Shown: positions 55,837 through 64,000, counted from the first letter of the stretch. The stretch is DNA of 64,000 nt from Komagataeibacter saccharivorans (GCF_003207825.1 NZ_NKTY01000013.1:1-64000); one strand, 5' to 3'. Translations and numbers: made by a program. The notes: generated from the letters alone by a model not told the origin.

Positions 55837-56172
55837 TTACTGTTCGCCGCTGTCAGAGGGCGAAGGCGTTTTGTTGCCGCCCCGGCTGCTGCGACCTTCG
55901 CTCCCCGGCAGGGTACGATGGGTTCCGGCATTAGCGGGCGGCTGGGTTCCCGGCTGCTCGGATACGGTACGGGGATTGTTCCATAACTTGTCCGACGGTT
56001 CCACCCGCTTGCCGCTGGAAGTGGTGGCCGAAGACGGGCTTTTTCCAACAGCCGAGGCAGCGGAATCTGCTGTCGGCGCGGGTCCGCTGCTCGGTTCTGT
56101 CTGCGCCATCGCCATGGCGGGCACGCTGGCGACAACGGCGGCCAATAATGCGGCATGTATTGTCTTTTTCAT
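55837..56172 (-). CDS. Secreted low-complexity hypothetical protein
   Basis: A 111-residue product with a clear signal peptide (MKKTIHAALLAAVVASVPAMAMA-QT). The mature chain is rich in Ser, Pro, Gly and Ala, with no predicted hydrophobic core and no cysteine, so it is probably a disordered periplasmic protein. I recognise no family. Similar Ser/Pro-rich exported peptides are common in acetic acid bacteria. It is the second of a group of small minus-strand genes with envelope or stress character. Confidence 0.6.
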   Translation of the reverse strand: MKKTIHAALLAAVVASVPAMAMAQTEPSSGPAPTADSAASAVGKSPSSATTSSGKRVEPSDKLWNNPRTVSEQPGTQPPANAGTHRTLPGSEGRSSRGGNKTPSPSDSGEQ

Positions 56173-56357
56173 AATTCAATCTCCTGTCTGGCAAAAATGC
56201 CGTTGTATTTCTAAGGGGCTGAATAGGATGAAGGTTGCATGCTATCTGCGCAGGCCCGGTGCGTGGACAATGGTGTCACGACACACAGGGGCACCGGGCC
56301 GCTACACTTCATGGCCTGAAAACATGCGAAACGCGCTCTGCCGTATCACAGCGCCCG

Positions 56358-56600
56358 TTATGGATTTTTCTCCGGCGGGCGAGAATGCCCGTCGCATTCA
56401 TCCGGGTTCTGCTGTGTACCCTTGTGGCTTGTTTCTTCGACTTTCCTGTCATTGTCGAGTGTGGATTCCGGCTCATCTTCTCCCGCACGGGGACCGCCGG
56501 TTCCGGTGGCTTTCGGGTCCTGTCCACCGGCATGATTGTCCGCGGGGGAAAAGGCGGTACGGTCAGTGCGTGCATGACCATATGCGTGATGCATCATCAT
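56358..56600 (-). CDS. Small very hydrophilic hypothetical protein
   Basis: An 80-residue product (MMMHHAYGHARTDRTAFSP...) with a high content of Asp, Glu, His, Gly, Pro and Thr and almost no hydrophobic residues. It is therefore likely intrinsically disordered. CCGGAGAAAG lies directly before three consecutive ATG codons; the second or third gives the best spacing to GGAG. I know no homologue. The composition resembles hydrophilin-type stress proteins, and the gene stands among other small stress-type genes on the same strand. Confidence 0.5.
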   Translation of the reverse strand: MMMHHAYGHARTDRTAFSPADNHAGGQDPKATGTGGPRAGEDEPESTLDNDRKVEETSHKGTQQNPDECDGHSRPPEKNP

Positions 56601-56769
56601 CTTTCTCCGGTATGTGGGGAAGGAACAGAGCGATAGAGTGGCCTGTTTTTCAACATGCCCAACCTAACGACAGGCGGGCTTGCGGGGTTTCCCTCTTTTT
56701 TGCGCCTATTTTTCAGGGGCAGACCGAAAAACCGGTATGCCGACCGCAGCCGGTCCACCCCGCCGGCCG

Positions 56770-57033
56770 TCAGGAAACGAGCCGATAACCCCGTTTTTTC
56801 CTGTGCCGGACAAGTGCAGCCAGCGCATTTGCCGCCGCGCCTTCATTGGCGTACAGATCCAGTCTGATCCGCCCGGCCGCACCAATCCGGCCCCACCGCC
56901 GCATCAATGCCGCGCCACCGAACAGGTCCGGCTGAATGACCATGGCATAGTAACGCCATTCATTCTTTTGCGGACAGATACGCTGCATGTAGACGCTGAG
57001 CGGAAACAGGGACATCTGGGATGGGGATGTCAT
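56770..57033 (-). CDS. WGR domain protein
   Basis: An 87-residue protein that is essentially one WGR domain: an N-terminal strand region (NEWRYYAMVIQPDLFGGAALMRRWGRIGAAGRIRLDLYANEGAAANALAALVRHRKKRGYR). The signature Trp-Gly-Arg is at about residues 45-47. WGR domains bind nucleic acid and occur in PARP enzymes and in small stand-alone bacterial proteins of unknown role. Start choice (57033 or 57015) is uncertain because no strong ribosome binding site is visible. Confidence 0.85.
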   Translation of the reverse strand: MTSPSQMSLFPLSVYMQRICPQKNEWRYYAMVIQPDLFGGAALMRRWGRIGAAGRIRLDLYANEGAAANALAALVRHRKKRGYRLVS

Positions 57034-57282
57034 GATGGGCGCTTCGTTTCCTGAAACATGCACGGGTTGATTGCGTATATATAGGATGGTTTCAGGACGA
57101 ATTGAACAGAAAGCCACGCCTTTTATCTGAACTGCGCACGATAGTTGATTGAAAACCTGCGGCGTTGCTGTCCCCCGCTTTACCCCCGCCGGTTACAGGG
57201 AACTAATCAGACAGCGCCGTATTGTGTCTGTGCGTAGCGGCTTTCCCCGCAAACGTAACCGGACAGAAGGAGCTGGCGGTAC

Positions 57283-58389
57283 ATGACCTTTCCCTTCGAT
57301 GCCCTGTCAGCCTGCCGCGCCGAACTGGAAGAAGAAGCATCCATCAATGATGCACAGGGCACTTTTCCAGCAGACGGCCTGCGCCGCGTGCGGGAATTGG
57401 GGGGATTATCGGCAGTACTGCCTGCAACACTGGGCGGGTACGGGTTCGGAGATGGCTGTCAGGGGGCAATCGGGCTTTTGCACCTGCTGCGCCTGACAGG
57501 CGAGGGTAATCTTTCACTGGGGCGCATAGTGGAAGGGCACGTCAACGCCATCCGCCTGATCGCCTGTTATGGCACGCCCGAACAGCTCGCCCGCGCGGCG
57601 GCGGATATTCATGATGGTGCCCTGTTCGGCGTATGGGTAACACAGGGCACTGCCCCCGTACGCATGGAACAGACGGGGGACACCATCATACTGCGCGGAG
57701 AAAAAATCTTTGCATCCGGTGTGCGGCAAGTCACGCGGGCGCTCATAACAGCCAGCACGGCTGATGACGCAACCCGGATGATATTGGTGCCACTGGATAC
57801 CGAGCATAATGCGGCCCCCTGTCTGGACGGGATTACCGGCATGCGGGGCGCAGGCGCCGGACGGTATGATTTTACGGGCACGATGGTCCTGTCCGATGCA
57901 CTGATTGGCCAGAGCGGGGATTACCTGCGCCAGCCCGAGTTTTCGGCAGGCGCATGGCGGGGCATGGCCGTGGCCCTTGGTGGCGTCGACCGGCTTGTCA
58001 CCCTTCTGCGCGAACAGTTATGCGCGCGTAACCGGGCGGAAAATCCCAGTCAGCAGGCACGGATCGGCACGGCCCTGATCGCGGCTGAAACCGCCCGGTT
58101 ATGGACATGCAAGGCAGCCCTGATTGCCGCCGGAACCGACGATCATGAAGCCGGGGATGTCGCGGCCACGGTCAATCTGGCGCGGCTTGCGGTGGAAAGG
58201 GCGGGGCTGGAAGTGATCGAACTGGCGCAGCGGGGCCTTGGGCTTTCCGCCTTTGTCAAAACCAATGTCGTGGAACGCCTGATTCGTGATCTTTCCACCT
58301 ATCTGCGCCAGCCTGCCCCGGATGAAACGCTGCTCGAAGCCGCAGAATGGTTTACCCGTCGCAACCTGCCCCAAATGGAGCGCATATAG
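57283..58389 (+). CDS. Atypical acyl-CoA dehydrogenase family protein
   Basis: A 368-residue protein with the overall acyl-CoA dehydrogenase layout: N-terminal helices, a beta domain around DGALFGVWVTQGTAPVRMEQTGDTIILRGEKIFASG, and C-terminal helices including RGLGLSAFVKTNVVERLIRDLSTYLRQPAPDE. The usual substrate-site signature (ITEPxAGSD) is absent, so a classical beta-oxidation role is doubtful. AAGGAG precedes the ATG. Its stop overlaps the start of the PIG-L deacetylase gene (TAGTG), and a methyltransferase and a glycosyltransferase follow. The context suggests oxidation within a lipid or glycan modification pathway. Confidence 0.85.
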   Translation: MTFPFDALSACRAELEEEASINDAQGTFPADGLRRVRELGGLSAVLPATLGGYGFGDGCQGAIGLLHLLRLTGEGNLSLGRIVEGHVNAIRLIACYGTPEQLARAAADIHDGALFGVWVTQGTAPVRMEQTGDTIILRGEKIFASGVRQVTRALITASTADDATRMILVPLDTEHNAAPCLDGITGMRGAGAGRYDFTGTMVLSDALIGQSGDYLRQPEFSAGAWRGMAVALGGVDRLVTLLREQLCARNRAENPSQQARIGTALIAAETARLWTCKAALIAAGTDDHEAGDVAATVNLARLAVERAGLEVIELAQRGLGLSAFVKTNVVERLIRDLSTYLRQPAPDETLLEAAEWFTRRNLPQMERI

Positions 58390-59117
58390 TGAAAGCGGGC
58401 ACCATACATACGGCGCTGCGCAGCCTGCCCGTGGCTCCCCTGTCGGCTGTTGCACCCGGCACGGTCCTGATCCTTGCGCCCCATGCGGATGATGAAAGTC
58501 TGGGGTGCGGGGGGCTGATCGCCGCCTGTTGCGCCGCCGGTCGGCCGCCTGTTGTGGTTATTGTGACCGACGGGGCTGCTTCCCACCCCAACTCCCCCAC
58601 CTGGCCTGCCGATCGCCTGCGGCAGCAGCGGCAGGCGGAAGCCATACGCGCGGTCGAATGTCTGGGCCTGTCGCGACAGCGGATCGGTTTTATGGGTCTG
58701 CCCGATGCCGCCGCCCCCCATAGCGGTCCCGTTTTCGGGCATGCGGTCAGTCAACTGGCACGGCTTGTCGCAACCCATGGCTGTACCACCGTGCTGGCCC
58801 CATGGCGGGCTGACCCGCATTGCGATCATGAAGCTGCGTGGAAAATGGGTGTGGCATTACAGGAGCATTGTGCCATAGCCCTGCTTGCCTATCCCGTATG
58901 GGGCTGGCTGATCCCGGCTGACAGGGAACTGGATCATGACATGCCGGTGGGAATGCGGCTGGATATATCGCCCTATCGCGCGCACAAGGCCCGCGCCATT
59001 GCCATGCATGAAAGCCAGTACGGACACCTGATTACAGACGACCCGACAGCTTTCAGCCTGCCCGAAGACCTGCTGGCGGCACTGAGTTCGGATTTTGAGG
59101 TCTTTGTCAGGCCATGA
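58389..59117 (+). CDS. PIG-L/LmbE family deacetylase
   Basis: A 242-residue protein with the zinc motif of the PIG-L family, ILAPHADDESLGCGGLIA (PHxDDE, about residues 29-34), and a later His in ADPHCDHEA. Family members remove N-acetyl groups from GlcNAc-containing glycolipids, mycothiol or bacillithiol precursors. I chose the GTG at 58389, which overlaps the upstream stop (TAGTG) and has GGAG eight to nine bases before it; the ATG frame opening at 58347 lies within the dehydrogenase gene. It overlaps the methyltransferase start by ATGA, so the three genes are translationally coupled. Confidence 0.9.
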   Translation: MKAGTIHTALRSLPVAPLSAVAPGTVLILAPHADDESLGCGGLIAACCAAGRPPVVVIVTDGAASHPNSPTWPADRLRQQRQAEAIRAVECLGLSRQRIGFMGLPDAAAPHSGPVFGHAVSQLARLVATHGCTTVLAPWRADPHCDHEAAWKMGVALQEHCAIALLAYPVWGWLIPADRELDHDMPVGMRLDISPYRAHKARAIAMHESQYGHLITDDPTAFSLPEDLLAALSSDFEVFVRP

Positions 59118-59734
59118 GTATGACAAGCTGGTCACGTGACGTGTTTGAACGCATATACCGCCACCATCCCGATCCCTGGGGACTTGCCACACGGGTATAT
59201 GAACGTGAAAAATACCGCCAGACGCTGCGTCTGGTGGCCGGCCGGCATTTTCATCATGCGCTGGAACTGGGCTGTGGCATCGGCATGATGACGGCGCAAC
59301 TGGCACGGCAATGCGACCGGCTGGTTGCCGTGGATGTGTCCGAAACCGCCCTTGTGCAGGCACGCCGCCGCTGCGCGGGGTTGGCGGGGGTATCGTTCCA
59401 TCGAGGGCAGCTTCCGCACATGTTCCCGCCGCTGGTGCGGCATGGCTGCGACCTGATCGTTATATCTGAACTGCTCTATTTCCTTTCACCCGCCGATATC
59501 AGCCAGCTTGCTGCGCAATGCCTGTATGTGCGCCGGCATGGCGCGCCCATCATTCTGGTCAACTGGACCGGGCCGACCGATACGCCATGCGATGGCAACA
59601 CCGCCGCCGGGCATTTCATAAACTGTTGCCTCAACGACGGGCTGCTCGTGACCCATGCGCGCCAGTACCCGCAATACCGTATCGATGTACTTAGCGACGC
59701 TACATTCCGCCCGGGGGTGAAGCTGTCGGGATAA
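59114..59734 (+). CDS. NodS-like SAM-dependent methyltransferase
   Basis: A 206-residue class I methyltransferase. The N-terminus HHPDPWGLATRVYEREKYRQTL and the SAM-binding loop ALELGCGIGMMTAQLARQCDRLVAVDVS (about residues 48-75), with the later DLIVISELLYFLSPADI, follow the NodS family pattern. NodS of rhizobia N-methylates the deacetylated glucosamine end of Nod factors. Placement directly after a PIG-L deacetylase fits methylation of a freed amine, but the real acceptor is unknown. The gene overlaps the upstream deacetylase by ATGA. Its 3' end overlaps the convergent glycosyltransferase by 35 bp. Confidence 0.87.
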   Translation: MSMTSWSRDVFERIYRHHPDPWGLATRVYEREKYRQTLRLVAGRHFHHALELGCGIGMMTAQLARQCDRLVAVDVSETALVQARRRCAGLAGVSFHRGQLPHMFPPLVRHGCDLIVISELLYFLSPADISQLAAQCLYVRRHGAPIILVNWTGPTDTPCDGNTAAGHFINCCLNDGLLVTHARQYPQYRIDVLSDATFRPGVKLSG

Positions 59735-60833
59735 GGGAAGAAGACGGGGCGGGAGAGAGCAGTCCACACACGATCCGTTCGGCCATACGGTGCTGCATGG
59801 GCAGATCGGCCCGTTTAACCGGCACATGAACAAGCAGCGGGCTGGCAATTTCCAGCTTCTCCCACGCCATGCCAAAAAAACGCTCCTTCGCCATATGGGC
59901 TACATCCTGCACCCCGACATGCAGGTAATCGGCAAGCTGTTTTTCAGCGGTCATCCGCTCATCCCCTGTTCGGGGTCGTATGCGTAACCGGCGCAGGGCC
60001 GCACTGGCCCGCGCCCGACGCAGGCAGTGCATTGCGGGTTCAAGACTGTCATCCAGCATTTCATCCTGCCGGACCAGGCGGCGTGCCATGGTATCGGCCA
60101 TGCCGCCGCGTGCCCGTCCCGCCGTGCGGCCAGATACGGTTACCGTTACATCCGGCGCATGGCGGATAATGGCGTCCACACGGCGCAAAGCCGCAAGGAA
60201 AGCCCGGTCTTCCCCCAGCGAAAGGGCTGGAATGCCCCCTGCCCGCTGCCAGGCAGACGCACGCACGGCAATGCTGGCGCCGGAATGTTCCGTATGGCGG
60301 GGCCACGGATCATGTGGATCAGGGTCCACCAGATCATGAATATGGTCCAGTAACGTGGCATAAGCGATTTCTGCTGCGTCATCGCGATGGAGATGCGCGG
60401 GGATCAGCAGCGCGTCCATCGGGTCAATCAGGGCGCGCCCGCATACGGCGTCTGCCCCTCTGGCAAGGGAAGCCAGCGTATTGACCAGCCAGTCCGTGGC
60501 GGGAACGGCATCGGCATCGGTCGTGAGCAGCACGCCATCCGGCCCGGCCAGCTCCGCCGCGATTTCCATGGCTTCGCGCCGCGCGGTTCCGGCATGGGCC
60601 ACGTCTGGCGGGTAGAGGCGGGTGGCGATGGAAATACCGAAAGGTAACTGTGCGGCAAGCGCCTGCACACAATGCGCCGTATCATCAGTACAGTTGTTGA
60701 GCAGAAGGACGGCATGGGTAAGACAGGCCCGCTGCTGGTCTGCAAGGGCGCGCAGGCATGGGCCGATACGCTCCGCTTCATTACGCACAGGAATAGCCAC
60801 GACCAGTGGACAGGGAAACCGGACGAGAGGCAT
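59700..60833 (-). CDS. Family 2 glycosyltransferase
   Basis: A 377-residue GT-A protein. The N-terminal nucleotide-sugar domain is VVAIPVRNEAERIGPCLRALADQQ (about residues 11-34), with a DxD-type motif in LLTTDADAVPATDWL (about 103-117). An acceptor segment with LGEDRAFLAALRRVDA follows, and then a helical C-terminal region of about 130 residues. Such enzymes move a sugar from UDP- or GDP-sugar to a lipid, glycan or protein acceptor. AAGGTG lies six bases before the ATG. It is convergent with the dehydrogenase-deacetylase-methyltransferase operon and overlaps it at the 3' end, so it is likely part of the same pathway though separately transcribed. Confidence 0.87.
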   Translation of the reverse strand: MPLVRFPCPLVVAIPVRNEAERIGPCLRALADQQRACLTHAVLLLNNCTDDTAHCVQALAAQLPFGISIATRLYPPDVAHAGTARREAMEIAAELAGPDGVLLTTDADAVPATDWLVNTLASLARGADAVCGRALIDPMDALLIPAHLHRDDAAEIAYATLLDHIHDLVDPDPHDPWPRHTEHSGASIAVRASAWQRAGGIPALSLGEDRAFLAALRRVDAIIRHAPDVTVTVSGRTAGRARGGMADTMARRLVRQDEMLDDSLEPAMHCLRRARASAALRRLRIRPRTGDERMTAEKQLADYLHVGVQDVAHMAKERFFGMAWEKLEIASPLLVHVPVKRADLPMQHRMAERIVCGLLSPAPSSSLIPTASPPGGM

Positions 60834-61294
60834 GGAGGCACCTTGTAGGTGGGAAAAGATGAACGCACGCCCTGATGATCCGGTTGCATGGTCATGGCGG
60901 GAAACAGTGAAGTAATTCCTGACCGGAATACCAGTGGATGATGGGCGAACCTGCAGGGCAGTTTCCTGAACCAGCGCCCTGTTTCGTGGCAGATATGGTA
61001 TACCTGATGAATATTACCCGGCAGATATAGAAATATAATGCCGCACGCAGGGCCATTCTATCGGGAACCGATTATACCGATTCCCCACCACAACTACACT
61101 TATTTATTTAAATAATAATATATGAATACAGTAATTCAATTTATCACCATATTCATAAACACCGGATACGAAGCCAAAGATCCTTTTTGTAAATTGATCA
61201 GCAGCCACCCATCCCTCTATCCACAACAGAAAGAAGTTTTTGGTGAAGCTTTTTTCAACAAGCTTCAAAAACACCGCTCCGGTGAAGAACCGGA
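60834..61294. other. Intergenic region, AT-rich in part
   Basis: About 460 bp between two minus-strand genes. The part 61080-61170 is very rich in A and T. Near the end lies dispersed repeat copy 4. It contains the promoter of the glycosyltransferase gene; no gene was recognised. Confidence 0.5.
61230..61282 (+). repeat. Dispersed intergenic repeat, copy 4
   Basis: AGAAAGAAGTTTTTGGTGAA then GCTTTTTTCAACAAGCTTC and AAAAACACCG. It is the most complete copy and folds through GAAGCTTTTTT / AAGCTTC. It lies just downstream of the stop of the TPR-sulfotransferase gene and may act as its terminator. Confidence 0.6.
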
Positions 61295-63247
61295 TTAAAC
61301 ACCATCCTTCAGGGAACCAAGCCCTTCAAGAAGCGGGCGAAGCGTTTCATCATCGGGACGCCAGCGCCCGATTGCATTACGGTAAATCGGGTTTCTGACC
61401 TGTTCCATACTGGATGTCCTGACCGGACGGGTGGACTTATGGAAATCCAGACAGGCCTCATCCCATTCCAGTCCACAATACGCGATGATGCACCGTGCGC
61501 TGGCCTCAAGGTTTTCGACTACATCTTCGTAACGCACATCCAGCATGGCGCCAGCGGGCAGCACCTTGCGCCAGTGTTCCATCAGTTCATGATACTGGCG
61601 ATAACGGCGGCCCAGTTCGCCCAGATCGAAAGAGAATTCCTGCGTATTGAATGGAATTGAAAAGCAGGAAAGGCAGGTGTCCACCGGGTCACGCATCGTA
61701 TGAATAATGCGTGCATTCGGCCATAACTGGTGAATCAGGCCGATATACAGGTAATTGCCCAATGTCTTGTTGGTAATACGCTGTGGCGGTTCATCCCCCG
61801 TCCAGTCGACAACCCGCGCGTTCAGCCGCTGAAGATAGTCTTCGGCCACTGCAAACCGCTCGGCTTCCGTCAGATGCGCAAGGGGGGCAACCGTTTTCCA
61901 CGCCGGAAACTGTGTGGCCGCATCCCTGAATGTATCAAGCAGGGTACCGACTTCGCCCGCCGCATAAACCGCAGGGTGACGCGCCAGTATCTGTTCAACC
62001 AGTGTCGATCCCGATCGTGGCATGCCAACAATGAAAATGGGCTGGGTCGATGAATGGCCGGTCCGGGCCAGACCGGCTATCGCTTCCGTCGAAAAAAGCT
62101 CGCGCATCTTGCGCATGCCTGCGAATACCCGCTTTTCATCATACTTAATATGGCGACGGCGCAGCGCATTGCCCTGCTGGATATGGGCGAAAGAGCGCTG
62201 GTGTTCGCCAATATCCGACAGCGCCTTGCCCAGCGCGAAATGAATATCGGAACGTTCCTTATCCGGCAGGGATGTGGCGTTATCCGCCGCCAGTTTCTGC
62301 ATGACCGGCAGAACCGGATCATCGGCGGCAAGTTTTGCAAGGCGTGTCAGACATAAATAATACCGCGCACGGTCCGGGGCCAACGCAATGGCACGACGGA
62401 ACCCCTGTATCGCTGCCTCAATCTGCCCGGTTTCCTGCAACACGGCGGCCACGGCGGCATGTGCCGCGGCCTCATCGGGTTTCAGGGTCCGGGCCTTTTT
62501 GAAATGATGCAGCGCTTCGTTATGCCGGCCGTTCTTATGCAGCAGCTTTCCCAACTGCATATGGACCGTATAACTGTCGGGACGATGCGCCAGCAGGGCA
62601 CGATAACAGTCTGCTGCCCTGTCCCTGCGTTCCATATCGATCAGAAGCGCGCCAAGATCGAGGGTGGTTTCAACATTATCGGGGGCATATGTCAGGGCCT
62701 GCTCGAACTGGCTCGCTGCCTCCTCATATCGACCCGTGGCCTGTAGGGCCTTGCCCAGTTTGTTTATGGTGGCAATATCCGTGGGGTTGCTGACCAGTAT
62801 TTCCCGGTAGCGGCTGATATCCGCGTTATGCCCGTCAATTGTAAGAATCATCCGATAGGCGGCGATCGCCCCGGCCTGATCGCCGCATCCGCTCAGCGTG
62901 TCGCCCAGATTGACAAGGGCCGCGCGATAATGCGGCGCCAGTTCAAGCGCCCGACGGAACGCGGCTACGGCTTCTTTCATATGGTCTGCCTGCCGCAGGG
63001 CCAGCCCAAGGGTATTAAAGCCTTCCACATTCCTGGGCATATGCGCCAGAGCACGCCTTAACAGAGGTATGGCTTTTTCCGGCCATCCATGCCGGGCATA
63101 TAATGTACCCAGAAAGTATAGCGCATCCATCTGGTCAGGATTTTTGGCCAGCATGCCTTCATAAAGCTGCATGAGACTGGTGGTGTGCGCGTCCTGCTGG
63201 TCCGCAGGCCCGGAAACCGGACTGTTGGATAAATGAGTTTCCTGCAT
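61295..63247 (-). CDS. TPR-repeat sulfotransferase family protein
   Basis: About 650 residues from the ATG at 63247. The N-terminal half is an array of roughly eight to nine TPR units (about residues 25-330, for example VEGFNTLGLALRQADHMKEAVAAFRRALELAPH). The C-terminal half is a sulfotransferase domain with PAPS-binding loop PIFIVGMPRSGSTLVEQILARHP (about 405-427) and a later 3'-phosphate-binding segment (ARIIHTMRDPVDTCLSCF). Members sulfate proteins, peptides or glycans, as in tyrosylprotein sulfotransferase-like enzymes. The acceptor is unknown. The frame is open to 63289 and the start is uncertain. No PAPS-synthesis genes are in the window. Confidence 0.87.
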   Translation of the reverse strand: MQETHLSNSPVSGPADQQDAHTTSLMQLYEGMLAKNPDQMDALYFLGTLYARHGWPEKAIPLLRRALAHMPRNVEGFNTLGLALRQADHMKEAVAAFRRALELAPHYRAALVNLGDTLSGCGDQAGAIAAYRMILTIDGHNADISRYREILVSNPTDIATINKLGKALQATGRYEEAASQFEQALTYAPDNVETTLDLGALLIDMERRDRAADCYRALLAHRPDSYTVHMQLGKLLHKNGRHNEALHHFKKARTLKPDEAAAHAAVAAVLQETGQIEAAIQGFRRAIALAPDRARYYLCLTRLAKLAADDPVLPVMQKLAADNATSLPDKERSDIHFALGKALSDIGEHQRSFAHIQQGNALRRRHIKYDEKRVFAGMRKMRELFSTEAIAGLARTGHSSTQPIFIVGMPRSGSTLVEQILARHPAVYAAGEVGTLLDTFRDAATQFPAWKTVAPLAHLTEAERFAVAEDYLQRLNARVVDWTGDEPPQRITNKTLGNYLYIGLIHQLWPNARIIHTMRDPVDTCLSCFSIPFNTQEFSFDLGELGRRYRQYHELMEHWRKVLPAGAMLDVRYEDVVENLEASARCIIAYCGLEWDEACLDFHKSTRPVRTSSMEQVRNPIYRNAIGRWRPDDETLRPLLEGLGSLKDGV

Positions 63248-63461
63248 TGACACGCCCATCCCGCAATAAAAGCACCCTGCGGCCACCATCCGGCCCGATC
63301 TGTTACGATCAGTCGGATACAGCCCACGCTGATTTTATAGGACAGGTTCCCCGCCCGGCCAATGCCCCGGCGGGCTGGACACAATTATACACAGGCAGGA
63401 AAATCAGGCCGCTGCCGATCCCCATAATATACGGATCACCCTATATGATATGTTGCCTGAA

Positions 63462-63872
63462 CTATGCTTCAGGCAGGACACGCGGGCGTCTGTCTTCGTC
63501 AATGGCGACAAAAGTAAACAGTCCTTCGGTGACCTTGCTGGTTTCGTGCGATCTGCGTGCGCGGCGCCATGCTTCAACATGGATCGACATTGAAGTGCGG
63601 CCGGTACGGACAATTTCCGTATACAGGCTGATCTCATCGCCAATCAGCACAGGCTGGTGCAGGATCACCTTGTCTATGGCGACAGTCACGCACCGCCCCT
63701 GTGAACGCAGGGCCGCCGCGCTGCCTGCCGCAAGGTCCATCTGTGACATAAGCCAGCCGCCGAATATATCGCCCGCTGCATTGGCGTCTGCCGGCATGGC
63801 GATTACACGGATGGTCGGCGGCGTGGATGGATGCGGGTTTGGGGAGGGGATCTCAGAAACGGGTTTATCCAA
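63462..63872 (-). CDS. YciA-like acyl-CoA thioesterase (hotdog fold), probable TTG start
   Basis: A hotdog-fold thioesterase with the YciA hallmark MPADANAAGDIFGGWLMSQMDLAAG and the later RTGRTSMSIHVEAWRRAR and TEGLFTFVAID. YciA-type enzymes hydrolyse a broad range of short- to long-chain acyl-CoAs in the cytoplasm. The open frame begins at ATG 63929, but no ribosome binding site precedes it. A TTG at 63872 has GGAGG five bases upstream and gives the usual family length (136 residues, DKPVSEIPSPNP...), so I prefer it. The last 70 bp of the window beyond it hold no recognisable gene, though AAGGAAGCAG at the very end could be a ribosome binding site for a plus-strand gene outside the window. 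Confidence 0.88.
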   Translation of the reverse strand: MDKPVSEIPSPNPHPSTPPTIRVIAMPADANAAGDIFGGWLMSQMDLAAGSAAALRSQGRCVTVAIDKVILHQPVLIGDEISLYTEIVRTGRTSMSIHVEAWRRARRSHETSKVTEGLFTFVAIDEDRRPRVLPEA

Positions 63873-64000
63873 GCAGACCTCCAACACACGATAAAATTGC
63901 CCCTGGGGGCATGGCAGGGTAACGCCCATCCGAACCGATGATTTAAATACCGGGCGCTTAAACTCTGCGATCAGTTCGCGTGAACCGTATAAGGAAGCAG

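Overview
The window looks like the chromosome of an acetic acid bacterium (Acetobacteraceae; Komagataeibacter or Gluconacetobacter is my best guess). Coding regions are GC-rich with alphaproteobacterial-style genes. There is an Acetobacter-type alpha-amino acid ester hydrolase and a large respiratory operon. No rRNA, tRNA, CRISPR array or complete insertion sequence was seen. The genus is an inference, because no marker gene is present.

Layout. 1-6.4 kb: an AraC regulator, a class A acid phosphatase, and a ScfR-type regulator divergent from a truncated, motif-less acyl-CoA synthetase. 6.6-13.7 kb: a TonB-dependent receptor, a 1 kb partly very AT-rich gap, then a secreted amino acid ester hydrolase followed by a POT peptide transporter. 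14.2-18.4 kb: a GT87 membrane glycosyltransferase, a zinc alcohol dehydrogenase, and a DNA photolyase that apparently starts at CTG. 18.6-22.4 kb: an electrophile-response unit of a NemR-like TetR regulator, a YqhD-like aldehyde reductase and an aldehyde dehydrogenase, with repeated operator-like sites. 22.4-25.5 kb: a LysR regulator divergent from a two-component Rieske oxygenase. 25.5-30.9 kb: a nuclease-fold protein lacking its catalytic motif, a lipid kinase, a plasmid-style parA-parB pair with a perfect 22-bp palindrome between the genes, a BrnT/BrnA toxin-antitoxin pair and a tiny lipoprotein. 31-33.5 kb: IclR regulator, GlcG/HbpS-like protein, MFS exporter.

33.9-48.5 kb is a complete 13-gene nuo operon (nuoA, B, CD, E-N) for proton-pumping NADH:quinone oxidoreductase. 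NuoC and NuoD are fused, and NuoG keeps the N7 cluster cysteines at E. coli numbering, so this is the enterobacterial type rather than the usual alphaproteobacterial type. Many junctions are ATGA overlaps. It is followed on the same strand by a stress-type set: CBS protein, erythromycin-esterase-family protein, phosphoribosyltransferase, CBS-BON protein and host-attachment-family protein.

52.7-57 kb holds an adenine-deaminase-like enzyme with an altered active-site motif and several small secreted, hydrophilic or stress-type proteins (DUF4142, KGG repeats, WGR). 57.3-60.8 kb holds the most intriguing set: an atypical acyl-CoA dehydrogenase, a PIG-L deacetylase and a NodS-like methyltransferase translationally coupled in one operon, with a convergent family 2 glycosyltransferase. 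The window ends with a TPR-sulfotransferase and a YciA-like thioesterase with a probable TTG start. A dispersed 40-55 bp intergenic repeat occurs four times.
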